Positions 10,621 to 22,729 of a DNA stretch of 64,000 nt are shown piece after piece (position 1 is the stretch's first letter; each line of letters opens with the position of its first letter). Source of the stretch: Manis javanica (lineage: Eukaryota > Chordata > Mammalia > Pholidota > Manidae). The notes below the pieces were generated by a model that saw only the letters and a program-made list of their open reading frames with translations, searched no databases and was not told the origin of the DNA. Position numbers and translations under genes: made by a program. The stretch covers positions 27,485,343-27,549,342 of the forward strand of contig NC_133156.1 in assembly GCF_040802235.1 (NCBI RefSeq), read 5' to 3'.

Positions 10621-13600
10621 GAGCCTGGCCCTCAACCACATTTACCATTTTCACCAGGACTTCCCCATTCTGTGCCAGACGTGTCTTGGAGAAAACCCAT
10701 ATATCCGAATGGTGAGTGATCCTTGTGAAATGAGAGTTATTCATTTTCTGTCACTGTTGTGGTACTTGCACACTTTCTGTGAAGTGGTTCTCTTAGTCAA
10801 GCAGAAGGAATGATGCTTCTTTATTGACCCAAAGAGTGGAATGGTTTACAAACGACTGCCATGCTTGTTTTCTCACTTTGTAACTGTGACAGTCCTCTGA
10901 TGTCGGAATCATAGTAACAGTTAATATTTGTTGAGCATTTAGTAATAGATCTATTAACCAGAGGCTGAGAGAGTTTATGTTTTTTATACAGCAAGTAAGG
11001 AGTAGAGCCTGGAATTAAATTCATATACTCTGACCCCAGGGAACTCAGCCAGTTAGGAAGAGAACCAGGACTAGAAACTAGGTTTCCTGACCCTTAATCA
11101 AATTCCTTCTGGCCATTGCCCTTGAAGTTTTTTAGTGTAAGGTACCACCTATTCTTAAAAGTAAGGGTAGTTTAGTGGCAATTAACATTTAATAGTTAGG
11201 TTAGGGTTGCATTGTTGTCACCAATATCAGAGGTATTTCATATGTTGATAGATTCAAGACATTTGAATAGCTTAGGGAAACAGCGTATACTACATGTAGG
11301 ATATCAGCCCAGGATGAACGTATGGTAGTTAATTTCTGACTGAACTTTGTGAAATGGGCTGGCCATGGCTGCATCCTCCCTGATTTGTGGACTGTGGAAA
11401 CTTACTAATTTTAATTCTTGGGAGAGAACTTGGGAGTCAGAAGTGAACCCAAGAATTGTGGCTATGGAAGGACACATGTACTGATTTTAGATCCATAAAA
11501 GTCTTTAAGAGATTATAACTTCTGGTGGGTAGTTAGAAAATATATCTCCCTCCCCACCTGCCAAAAAAGGTATTAACACCCTCTTCCCTCCTTTTTAGAA
11601 GGCCAGGGGTCTCCAGACACATTTCTTGGGTGGTATTTAGGAGCAGACATCTGGTCTTCTCTTTCTGTAACCCCAGTTCTTTTCCATTTTTTGTATTTCA
11701 GACCAAAGAAAAGTATGGGAAGGAATGCAAAGTAAGTGTGTCTGTTACAGTAATGGTTTCATTTTCCTTTTGTGTACCAAATCAGCCTTCACCTTGCTTG
11801 CTCTGAGGTCCTCCAGTAAAAGTCAGTGCTGCACAACTTTCAATATCATGGATATATTCACTGGCTCTTAACCGTTTAGTGTGGGAGGTAAAAAAAAAAA
11901 ATGAGCCCTTTAATGTAGGGGTTGTTAACTAGGTGTCTGTGGATGGACTCTGAACCCCCTGAGATCCCAAGTGTTGTATGGCTCTACTCATGAGCATTTT
12001 AGCTGAGGGGGAAGGTCACAGCTGTCATAAGATTCTCAAAGGAGTATGTAGTACTCCCCACTCCCCCTCCCAGATTATTAGTGGCAGTTACCTCTAGGGT
12101 GAGGAAGAATTTGATTATAGGGTATTTCATTTCTGTACTATGTGAATTTTCTAGCTACTTGAGAAGGGTGTTGTAAATGTCATTGAAATATCAGATGGCA
12201 TTTGGACTAAATGATTGATTGCTAATGTCTCTTCTGAACCCTAAATTCAAAAATCCTTTCTTTGAAACCCCCAGTGTTGAGTCTCCTGTATTGATTGCCC
12301 AGGTCAGGACCATTAACACTCTCTGGCTCTTATTTTGTGTTAAAGATCTGTGCCAGACCATTCACAGTGTTTCGCTGGTGCCCTGGAGTCCGAATGCGTT
12401 TCAAGAAAACTGAAGTGTGCCAAACCTGCAGTAAATTGAAGAATGTCTGTCAGACCTGCCTTTTGGACCTAGAGTATGGTACGTCTGCTCTGTCCAGTAG
12501 ATGAGAAAGCATACAAGGCAGGTGCCCTAGACTACACACCAGTTGTTTTGTCTCCTATTTGTCACCTTATTGCTGGCTCTGACACCACTTTGGAATGTCT
12601 GCTGTGGTCTGCTTTTCCTAGTAAGAGGAGGACCATGCATACTAGGTTGCTCTAGAGTCCTCCTGAACAACAGTAGGAACTTAAGGAAAAGCTGGACATT
12701 AATCAGAAAGGGTTTAAACTTCTTTCATGTACCAGGTAGCCAAGGTGAGGCAAAGGCATTGTTCCTATAATAGGCAGTTTATTTGCCTTGGGCTTCATTC
12801 TAGATCTGCACTTTTTCCCGCAGTCCCTACCAGAAGCTTATAAACTAATTGTGCTTTTTTAATCTTAACTGTTGTTGTTAGGACTGATGTATTGCTATTT
12901 TTAGAGTAACTGCTTTGGGAGTGATTTTCTTTTTTTTTTTTTACTGCAGGTGACTTTTTGTTTATGAGAAAAATGTTTTTCAACAAGAGTTTCCACTGTA
13001 CAATATAAGGGGAAAGGAAAGTAAGAGTTTATGAATGTTAAGTTCAGAAAGTTACTCTGCTAATCAGAGTTCTGGTCACATATTATTTAATACTATTTAT
13101 GTGTTTGTTAAGGAGTTGTTCTGGCTCTGGAATACAGTGACCCCTATGTGGCTATGACTATCCAGAAGATAAATAAAACCACTTTGTACATTTATTTTAA
13201 ATAAATCAAGTTATAATAAAAGCTAGATGCATTATTAATTTACAGGTCAAATCTGACTATAACCAAAGTTTGTTTATCTAGAAGATTTTCTAAAACACTC
13301 ATTTCGTCAAATTTCATGACAGCTCAGGAATTAGGGCAATTTCTTAGAATGCTCTGTGGTAGTATTTGCCTGATAGTGCTGAAGAGTTTGAATAAAAATG
13401 TAGGAAAGCCTCTGGTACCAAGTAAGAAAGTGAAGAAAAGAAAGACGATATTTTATTCTGTGTGCATATTCAGTATGGATATGTTTTAAAACATACCTGT
13501 TTTTTTTCTCCTTTCCTTGGTACCAGGCCTGCCCATCCAGGTTCGCGATGCAGGATTGTCTTTTAAGGATGACATGCCAAAGTCAGATGTCAACAAAGAG

Positions 13601-16600
13601 TACTACACACAGAATATGGAAAGAGAGGTAATGCTGCCACTTTCTTGGTATAGTCTTATATTTGATTTTTTAAAATCCTAGTGGATTGCCACCATCTATA
13701 TAATTTGTCTTCTGAATTTGTCATTCTGGTGTAGATTTCTAACTCAGATGGAACACGGCCGGTTGGCATGCTGGGGAAAGCCACATCCACCAGTGACATG
13801 TTGCTCAAGCTGGCCCGGACCACACCCTACTACAAAAGGAATCGACCCCACATTTGCTCCTTTTGGGTAAAAGGAGAATGTAAGAGAGGAGAGGAGTGTC
13901 CATACAGGCAAGAGCTGAACTGCATTTTCAGTATTTGCTTTCAGATTAGTCGCCTGAAAATTGAGAGATACTAACTTATACTGCTTCTGCTTTAAAATCT
14001 AAAAGTTCATACAATTTGAGTAGTATATCTCATCTCTTAAGACCATTTAGAAGAGCTGGATTAAATTGTTGTTTTTACTTAGACATTTTACTTAAAATTG
14101 AACATTAGGAAACTAAATTGCTGTGCTATATACTGTAGATGTTGGCCCTAAAAGTGTCTACCTGAGATATGTCTTCACTGTGATGATAACTAGCCTGAAT
14201 TTCAATGTATAGTTGAAGTCAAATTAAGGCCAGGCATCTAAAGGGTGTGGGAGTATGTTTCAGTCGAGGTTGCTCAGTATCTGAGTCACTTCTTAACTTG
14301 GGGTTGGTTAACCCCATGTCCACCAAAAAAACTATCTATGCCTTTTTTAGGGCTGGGTCCATAGCTTTAATCAGATACTCAGAGAAATGCAAGACCTTAG
14401 ATACATTAAGAACTATTGACCTAGAGAGGGATAGCAATGTTTTGGTTACATTTTGTTTTGGGGTGGATTGTCACTTCTCTGTAGAGAAACTCTGCCACCC
14501 TAGATGGCCATTTAAATGGCTTCTAGGAGGCTGACAAGTCCTTGTATAATACAGTAAGTTACTTCGTATTAGCTCTGTTTCGGTAATTATGTCTTGGTAT
14601 AGTAATGGATTTTAGTTCAAAAACATTTCAGGGTATGTAATTTGGGACTTAGGTAGCTAATGTTGGGTGACACCTGTGAGATTTTTTTCCTTTGTTTCAC
14701 TTTTATGCATTGCTCTTTTTTGTTCTTTTTATTTTTTATTGAACTATAGTTGATACACAATATTATATTGGTTGCAGTTGTTTAACAGTGATTTGACAAC
14801 TACATACATTACCAAATTCCCCATTAAGTGTAATTACCATCTGTTATTGTACAAAGATACTACCATGTTATTGGCTGTATTTCCTATGCTGTACTTTTAT
14901 CCCCAAGATTGATTTATTTTATTATCAGAAGTCTGTGCCTCTTTATTCCCAGCAAATATTTCACCCACCCTCCCTTCTCCCTCCCACATGGTGACCTCCA
15001 GTCTGTTCTCTGTGTTTGTAAGTTAGTTCATTTGTTTTTTAGATTCTACATACAATGAAATCATATGGCATTTCTTTCTCTGTCTTAATTTCACTGAGCA
15101 TAATACCCTCTAGGTCCATCCAGGCTGTTGCAAATGGCAAGATTTTATTCTTTTTTATGACTGAGTAATATTCCATTATGTTTATGTACCACATCTTCTT
15201 TATCTATTCATCTACTGATGAACACTTAGGTTACTCTGTTCTTTCTTGAACCATAGACATGAGAAGCCTACAGATCCAGATGACCCTCTTGCTGATCAGA
15301 ACATTAAAGACCGATATTATGGCATCAATGACCCTGTGGCAGATAAACTTCTAAAGCGGGCATCGACAATGCCTCGTCTGGACCCGCCAGAGGACAAGAC
15401 TATCACCACACTGTATGTTGGTGGTCTGGGTGATACCATTACTGAGACAGATCTAAGGTTTGTGGATATAATTTTATGAGCTCTTTTTGCCTTTACCCTG
15501 GAATCATTTTTTTGACAAAAACACAAGAAAGCATGGTAATTCTGCACAAAGTATGTTTTCCTTTAGCTATTCTATGGTTAGTATCATGCTTACTAGAATT
15601 CTTATAGAATTGTCTTTATTGATATCCAGAGTAGTAATGTTCATCTCCTTGCATATGGTATTAACTACATGAGATTCTATTTGATCTAATAGCCATTAGA
15701 ATTTATAACGATGGCACATTTCCATGTATGATTATTTAGGGGAGGGAGAGCTTTGCATCCTAAAAATCTTTTGGTTTATGTTGGTTTTTTAAAGAGATAA
15801 GTATTTGGCAAATTTGTATTATTCTTGGTTTGTATTTTGCTTAGCTAGATGAGATATCTGAACAGGTAGCGATGCAGTTATCTCTTCCAAAGAGATTAAG
15901 TGGAGAAGAAACTCCTATAAGTGTAAACCTGCCTGTGGTAACCTTTCTCCATTAAACCCTAAGTGAACTAGGCAGTGCCTAGAGTTGGCAGGCTTTCTCC
16001 TTCCTCTTCTCCTCCTCCTCTTCTTTTTTACAACTTTAAAAAAATTGCTTTAAACATTCTTGGCTCATGGGCCATGGGAACTGTTGCCAACCCCTTATCT
16101 AGGGTTTAGGGTCCTTAAAACCCTGAGATGTTGATAGACCTTTATTTGCTCATTCCTTTTCTCTCTCAGTACATAGCACCTACAGTAGGGCAAGGTGTTG
16201 GGGGATCTAGCTGTAGGTAGGTAGGCAGATAACCGTGGAGCCACCTGCCTTGTAGTGAGTTAGTGAAAGAGTTTAATAATCTATTTTAACCTCTTAGGAA
16301 TGTGTATGTTGTTAACTGTCATTTTCTCTGCCTTTATCACTTCAGAAATCATTTTTACCAGTTTGGTGAGATCCGGACAATTACCGTTGTGCAAAGACAA
16401 CAGTGTGCTTTTATCCAGTTTGCCACAAGGCAAGCTGCAGAAGTGGCTGCAGAAAAGTCCTTTAATAAGTTGATTGTCAATGGCCGCAGACTCAATGTGA
16501 AATGGGGAAGGTGAGAATTAGACTATTTAAAGATACCTTTGTTGAGATTTTCAAAAAGCTGTTTATTATCTGGGGGCTAGTAAGCTTTTGGTGAATAAGC

Positions 16601-18771
16601 TTAAATCAATAGGTTGTTAAATAGAATTTCTCATTCTTCAACACATCTTTCCTATGTATGTGGGAGGATCCTGCTCTGGAAATGTATTCAGGGTTTTAGT
16701 GTAGTACTCTCCTTTGAAGGTTCATGTTTTTTTGTAACAAGCTGTTACAGGCCATACAATGCTCAGGCATGAAAGGTGTATTTGAGAGTTTATAAATTAA
16801 CTAGACCTCGATTCTATTCTGTACAGGCTGATTGTCCAGTGGAGAATAGCAGCTAGTTTAAGTTAGAGATGACTGCATAAAAGAGGCACAGGTAAAATGC
16901 CCTGAAAGTTCAAAGGTGGGGTATGTTTCCAGCTTAGCACCAGGGAGGAGGTTGCTAATAGCAGCTGTGATCCTCATGGAGTGTTTCCTGTGTTCTTAGT
17001 AAGCACAGTGAGAAACACATATAGGTTGCCTTTTCAAAACCTTTGCTCTTATCTATTCTGCATTGTGGCATTTACGGGAAAAGAGTTTGCTGAAGAGGAG
17101 GCAGAAAATAAAGGAGCTCCATTTGGCTAAGAAACATGAGAAGCAGGGAAGTGAGAGAAGATGGGACAGAGTGCTGATGTCATTTGTGTGTGTCTCTCAG
17201 GTCCCAAGCAGCCAGAGGAAAAGAAAAAGAGAAGGATGGAACCACAGACTCTGGAATCAAGCTAGAGCCCGTTCCAGGGCTGCCAGGAGGTGAGTGCAGA
17301 CTTTGTGCCTACCTAGTAGCTTACTAACTTCAGACACTCACATTGCCCTGATGTTCCTTGGATGCTAGAAGAAGCCCGGGTCTCTGGCTCCTGCAGCAGC
17401 TCTGTTCTCCCAGCAGGAACCCCCAGGATTTAAAGGTGATAGAAACAACATTCATACCCCCTAACTGTTGGCTGTTTTCTCTTCTCCAGCTCTTCCTCCT
17501 CCTCCTGCGGCAGAAGAAGAAGCCTCTGCCAACTACTTCAACCTACCCCCAAGTGGTCCTCCAGCTGTGGTCAACATTGCCCTGCCACCTCCCCCTGGTA
17601 TTGCCCCGCCCCCACCCCCAGGTAACTTCCATCCTTCTTCTCAGTTAATAGCCCAGAAAAATCTTTGTGAAAGTCCTGTCTTCACATCTACCCTCATGTC
17701 TAACAGTCTAAATCCTTTGAGTTTGCCCCATAGAACTGTACGGGCAAACATGATTTGTTAGTATTCCTGATATTTTGTTTTTCTCTGACCTGCCAAGGAG
17801 GGGAAAGTCACCAACCAGTGTTCTAAAGATCTGGGTATATGTATAATCAGAACTGAAGTCACTGCTTATGGTGATCTCTCACCAGTTTGTTCCCTGTTCT
17901 AAAACTAAAGCCTAACTGACACCCTAGAGCACCATTGCTTAAAGTGTATGCTGTGGACACTTGACATTTCACAGGGCACTTATTACCTGTTTGCAGCAAG
18001 GTAAGGAGCTTATGCCAGAATGTAAATTCATTAAGAAAGTCTTGTTATAAAAATTTGTTAGATGAGCTAAACAGTGTACTTGGTCATGTTATTAAGTTAC
18101 ATTTTGGCTCAAACTGTGATCTTGTTGGCCAGTGATAAATAGTTTGAGTACTAGCACTTTGTATAGTGCTGCTCTAGAAAACGTCAGTGATGGTGTGAAT
18201 AGTGATTCACAAGTAGCCAGTTCTGTGGCAGAGTTCCCATACTCTTGAACCGAGTCCTGATTTTTGAACACCCTCCATTCAAGTATAAAGCATTGAGGTT
18301 AATGATGACAGGGTCTTGCCATCAGCCTGATATCTTCCTCACCTCACATATCATGATGGAAACCTGTCTAGTAGGACTGTCATGTTTGATAGATGGCAGA
18401 GGCTCAGGTGGCATATTAGCAGACTCCTTCTGTGTCCTGTGGAATTTTCTTTAACCTAGACTGAGGGGGAATGTTTCTAAAACCAAGGAAGTAAAACAGA
18501 TAGACATTCCTAAGCAAGTCTTGTGAACTGGCATTTTCTGATGCCCCTTGTCAGTTTGATTTATGTGTAGGTGGTTTTGACCTTAGAAAGATTTCAAGGG
18601 ATCTGTAAGCCTAATATTTGTCCTCCTCTCCTGTCTACAGGTTTTGGGCCACACATGTTCCACCCAATGGGACCACCCCCTCCTTTCATGAGGGCTCCAG
18701 GACCAATCCACTATCCTTCTCAGGACCCTCAGAGGATGGGAGCTCATGCTGGGAAACACAGCAGCCCCTAG
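10172..18771 (+). CDS. RBM22: Pre-mRNA-splicing factor RBM22, 11 coding exons
   Basis: RBM22 (relative of yeast Cwc2/Ecm2) binds U6 snRNA and the intron in the catalytic spliceosome. The coding exons are 10172-10225, 10658-10711, 11702-11731, 12346-12478, 13527-13627, 13735-13907, 15257-15457, 16346-16510, 17201-17289, 17490-17621 and 18641-18771. They sum to 1263 nt, giving 420 residues, the length I recall for human. The start is the first ATG after the CpG-rich leader and begins [18 protein letters not shown]. Cysteine pairs near residues 24-85 form the N-terminal zinc-binding part (CQTC, CKIC, CQTC, CQTC). A CCCH finger has C165, C173, C179 and H183. An RRM spans about 232-305, with RNP2 around LYVGGLG and RNP1 around CAFIQFA. 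The tail is rich in proline and alanine. All phases match. Nine of ten introns are GT-AG; intron 6 uses GC-AG. Convergent with MYOZ3. Confidence 0.97.
10915..11135 (-). repeat. MIR SINE in RBM22 intron 2
   Basis: The plus strand reads as an inverted MIR: TTAATATTTGTTGAGCATTTAG, then a decayed middle around CAGAGGCTGAGAGAG and CAGCAAGTAAGGAGTAGAGCCTGGAATTAAA. Old and decayed. Confidence 0.65.
12479..13526 (+). other. RBM22: RBM22 intron 4
   Basis: GT-AG intron (donor GTACGT, acceptor TACCAG). Mostly AT-rich with a T run at about 12931. I see no repeat or RNA gene I could name here. Confidence 0.7.
13908..13913 (+). promoter_or_regulatory. RBM22: Non-canonical GC splice donor of RBM22 intron 6
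   Basis: The exon ends TACAG and the intron starts GCAAGA. The frame requires the junction here: AG|A gives Arg182, then His183 of the zinc finger. No GT lies at a position that would keep the protein. CAG|GCAAG is the usual strong context of GC-AG introns, which the major spliceosome removes. Confidence 0.85.
14732..15236 (-). mobile_element. 5'-truncated L1 3' end in RBM22 intron 6
   Basis: Minus-strand L1 3' UTR and ORF2 end. The plus strand shows TTCACTGAGCATAATACCCTCTAG, GAGTAATATTCCATTATG and ATCTACTGATGAACACTTAGGTT, the same text as the younger copy at 20801-21590 but decayed. The left flank TGTTCTTTTTA (14721-14731) and the right flank TGTTCTTTCTT (15237-15247) form a probable target-site duplication. 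The right copy is the polypyrimidine tract of the exon 7 acceptor. Confidence 0.8.
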
Positions 18772-19735
18772 CACATTATTACCACTATGGGGCTCTGTAG
18801 AAGATGGGGCGCTTAAAGATCCCAGTAAATGAATCTTGGAATAAATATATTTTTCCTTCCTTTGTAGTTTCCATGGTAGCTGAATGTGTTCAGATGTAGG
18901 CAGTCAGAACAATAGCCATGCTTTCCTACATGTATTCAAAGGATTGATGGACCTCAAATTAGCTGCCATTAACACATCTGGTTACTACTTTAACATTACT
19001 AGTAAAACTCAATGCCTACTTCCCTTCTATGGGGAACAAGCAACTGGGTGAATTGGAATGTCCAGTGGAGTTACCATCCCAATTTTATGTTCATTTTGTA
19101 TCTTTTTTGGGGGGAAAAATTGACCTACAGTAAAGATCTTTTGACCATTTTTTGTTCATTGGGTATTTTCCTTTTTATCACCTAAGAAAAGATGACAAGT
19201 ACTAATCATTGTAGTGGCATGAGTGTGATTTAACACTTCTGAAGTCACAGCCTCAGAAAGACAAGTAGAAACCAGCACCCATTTACAGCCCAGATCTTTT
19301 CTGGCCTTTGCTCATTTATTACTAAAGGAGTCTGGCTGATAGTTTCTTCCCTACACTACCAAAAAAAGACAAAATAAAAATTACCTTTTGTTCCTATCAA
19401 TCGGATGGAAACCAATGTGATGGATCTGTGTATCACTGAAGAAAACGTGTCCGTGATGAATTATTTTAGAACTTCTTGTAAAAACACTTTAACTGTGAAA
19501 AGACAAGCATTGGAGTGTTTGAATAGAAGACTTGTGACCTACAGCTGCAACTTTGATCTTCAGCATTCACCTACGTGTGTCTTCAGCGTCTCATTTTAAT
19601 TCCCTGCTTCTGGGCAAGGGACTGTTTGGTCTTAGAATGTTTGGACGTAACTGAATTGTAGATGGTAAAAATAATTTGACGTTGTGTTGTGTTTTTGTTT
19701 TTGAAAAATTAAAACGGGTCAATTTTCCAAATGTT
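18772..19735 (+). other. RBM22: RBM22 3' UTR
   Basis: Follows the TAG at 18769-18771. Signals are AATAAA at 18840-18845 (very short UTR), AATAAA around 19373 and ATTAAA at 19708-19713. The last is immediately followed by the border to an L1 fragment, so a main end near 19730 is likely. The open frame at 19405-19599 inside it has no recognisable similarity. Confidence 0.65.
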
Positions 19736-19739
19736 GTCA

Positions 19740-20050
19740 TAGGCTTATTTCTCTTGATAAGTCTAGCAAAGGGTTTGTCTATTTTGTTTATTTTCTCAAA
19801 GAACCAGCTCTTGATTTCATTGATTTATTAATTTCATTAATTTCTGTTTTATTCTTCTCTGTTTTATTTCTGCTCTGATCTTTACTATGTCCCTCCTACT
19901 AACTTTGGGTTTCATTTGTTCTTTTTCTAGTTTCTTTGTGAGTTTAGACTGTTAGTTTTGGATTGTTCTTGTATTACTATGTACTTCTGTTGTAAGCTTA
20001 TTTCTAGAATTGTTTTCTTTGTCCTTTAATAGCTGAACTTGAGGTAAGTG
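19740..20050 (-). mobile_element. L1 ORF2 fragment
   Basis: The plus strand shows TTTTCTCAAAGAACCAGCTC and the following text of inverted L1 ORF2 (the linker between endonuclease and reverse transcriptase). Only about 300 bp remain. Confidence 0.75.
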
Positions 20051-20786
20051 GAAATTAGAAAGAAGTTATATATAAATGTAAGTTTTTGCCTTATAGACTA
20101 TTGATTGTTATCTCTGTATTCATTCTATGATGGTAAAAAGACCCAGGCCTTTTTAATACATCTGTCAAAGGTTAGTTGTGTGGTTGAAATAATGTAACAC
20201 AGAGAAGGCACACAGCACAGAGTCTGCCTTGTGGTGGTTGATGAACGGTAGCTTTAAAAAGTGATCCTCATATACAAGTCATTCAAAAGGAAACAGGCAA
20301 AATATATCTACAAATTCATTTTTCCTGTAGCCAATTCAATGTCATGTTTATCTAAAATACTTAGGGAGGAACATACCACATAGAAACACCATTTTTTAGC
20401 TCTTTCTGGAGAATGTTTTCCTCTACAAGCTTACTTCTTTTTTTCTTGAAAGATTTACAAATTAAAATAGAAGCTCTTATAAAATTAGATTTAATTTCTA
20501 GGACTATCAAATGTGAAACAGTGTAAGATACTTCCAAGTATTTTGACACCATTTTTGGTGGAGTGTTTTTTACTTCTTTGGCCTACTTGTGAATAACATG
20601 TAAATCATGCAGTGTATTATTAATTGCCAAACTCAATTACTGAAATATATACATATATAATATGTAAATAATTTGACTTGTATATTTCCTTTCTGAAAGA
20701 AGGAGATTCTAAATTTTGTATACTGTCTGGCTATGGATATATTTTTATAAAAGCCCCATAAATCAGCATAAATTGAAGTATAGATG
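20051..20786. other. Intergenic, nothing recognised
   Basis: AT-rich sequence downstream of RBM22 with no convincing exon, RNA gene or nameable repeat. Confidence 0.6.
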
Positions 20787-21604
20787 CTCAATTAGTCTTT
20801 ATTTATTTATTTATTTTGTTATCATTAATCTGCAATTACCTGAAGAACATGTTTACTAGGGTTCACCCTTCACCAAGTCCCCCCCCCCACAAACCCCATT
20901 ACAGTCACCGTCCATCAGCATAGTAAAATGTTGTAGAATCACTACTTGTCTTCTCTGTGTTACACAGCCCTCCCCATTCTGCCCCCCGACATTCTACATG
21001 CTAATCGTAATACCCCCTTTCTTCTTCCCCACCCTTATCCCTCCCTTCCCTCCCATTCTCCCCGGTCCCTTTCCCTTTGGTAACTGTTGGTAACTGTTGG
21101 TCCATTCTTGGGTTCTGTGATTCTGCTGCTGTTTTGTTCCTTCAGCTTTTCTTTGTTCTTATACTCCACATATGAGTGAAATCATTTGGTATTTGTTTTT
21201 CTCTGCCTGGCCTATTTCACTGAGCATAATACCCTCTAGCTCCATCCATGTTGTTGTAAATGGTAGGATTTGTTTTCTTCTTATGGCTGAATAATATTCC
21301 ATTGTGTATATGTACCACATCTTTATCCATTCATCTACTGATGGACACTTAGGTTGCTTCCATTTCTTGGCTATTGTAAGTAGTGCTGCTATAAACGGGT
21401 GCATCTGTCTTTTTCAGACTGGGCTGCTGCATTCTTAGGGTAAATTCCTAGAAGTGGAATTCCTGGGTCAAATGGTAAGTCTATTTTGAGCATTTTGAGG
21501 AACCTCCATACTGCTTTCCACAATGGTTGAACTAATTTACATTCCCACCAGCAGTGTAGGAAGGTTCCCCTTTCTCCACAACCTCGCCAACTCAATTAGT
21601 CTTT
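20787..21604 (-). mobile_element. 5'-truncated L1 insertion with 14-bp target-site duplication
   Basis: CTCAATTAGTCTTT occurs at 20787-20800 and again at 21591-21604. Between them lies about 790 bp of L1 in minus orientation: tail and 3' UTR at the left, and the end of ORF2 at the right (minus-strand frames ending [16 protein letters not shown] and reading [17 protein letters not shown] are decayed ORF2). The perfect duplication points to a fairly recent insertion. Confidence 0.9.
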
Positions 21605-22190
21605 CTTAAGTAAATTGATTAAGAGCAATTAGATTTTGGCAAAAACACGTAGGTGCTTACCAAACTCCATTTCCTTTTCCTCTAGGCACACATCTGGAAG
21701 TATGCTCGATGAAAAGTAACCTTTGCCATTCCCAGACGATGTCTGAAAAACATCTTACCCAATCCTGTTAGCTCTTTGCCCATCTGCCAGCTGGAAGCAC
21801 AGGAGGAGGGTCCCTGGAAGATGGCAGCCACACAATGGAAGGAGCCTGGGGTCCTCTATCACTGCTTTCAGGAGAGCATTGTGACATGAGTTTTTGTTAT
21901 AGTAAGCCACTGAGACCTAAGAATTTACAGCAGCTGATGTTGCTCTAATAACCAGATGGGGGAAAAAACAGTTTTGTTTATACTGAGTAATGCTGGTTTA
22001 AACAGGCTCTGGAGCCAGATTACCTGAATTGAAATAGTACCTCCCAGCTATGTTACTTAGCCTCTAATTGTCATAATGCCTCACCAACTAACCCTTCTCA
22101 CTGCCTGTGGTATTTTGAATTCCCCCAGAAGGCTCAGAAGGTATAGCATCATGACAAATGAACTAAGGCAGTAACTGCCTGTGGGGCAGA
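21605..22190. other. Intergenic, probable decayed LTR-type repeat
   Basis: About 21690-21960 has the look of an old mammalian LTR (GTTATAGTAAGCCACTGAGACC near its end). I cannot assign the family. The rest is unremarkable. Confidence 0.4.
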
Positions 22191-22620
22191 GAGTGAGATG
22201 TGACAGATATTTTGGAAGCCAAGTCAGTGAGTAAGCCATTGTCACCTGGAATAAATGGAAATGAAAGAGGAGTTCAAGATAACCTCTCATCCCCGAAGTC
22301 TCTGGCCTCGTCAACTGGGTGGAAGGATGCTTTTTTCTGAAATAGAGAATTCTGGGGCAGGAGAATTAAACTGGAAAGTAGGGCAGGGAAATAGGATTCC
22401 AATATAGGATCTGATGAGTTTAAGTTAACTGTGAGACAGACCGGTGGAAATTCACAGCCCAAAAGGAATTGGCGCTTAGGAGAGATCAAGATTTGGGAGT
22501 TGGCAGGGAAGAGGTATTTGAAGCCCTGGATGTGGAGTGAAATCCTCCAGGATAGGGATAAAGAACTTTAGTTCTTAAAGTGGGTCAGAATAAGTTCCTA
22601 AAGTGGTCTAAGAAGTTGGT
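22190..22620 (-). mobile_element. L2 remnant, antisense
   Basis: GA-rich text such as AAGATTTGGGAGTTGGCAGG and GAGTTTAAGTTAACTGTGAGAC is the inverse of the L2 reverse-transcriptase region. Decayed. Confidence 0.55.
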
Positions 22621-22729
22621 GAGGGAAAGACCACCCTTTGAAGAAAAGTAATAGGATGAGATCCCCCCTAAGATTAGAATATGTTACCCTTCCCAGAGAG
22701 CCTATAGTCTTTGTATTTCTCCTTAACAT

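Noticed and set aside
9925-10719. 264-codon plus-strand open frame over the RBM22 promoter and first exons
   Set aside because: It lies in the CpG island, overlaps RBM22 exons 1 and 2 in other frames and has no family similarity. GC-rich sequence has few stops, so this is expected by chance.
19405-19599. Small protein encoded in the RBM22 3' UTR
   Set aside because: 64 codons with no similarity and no signs of coding constraint that I can see; ordinary 3' UTR sequence.
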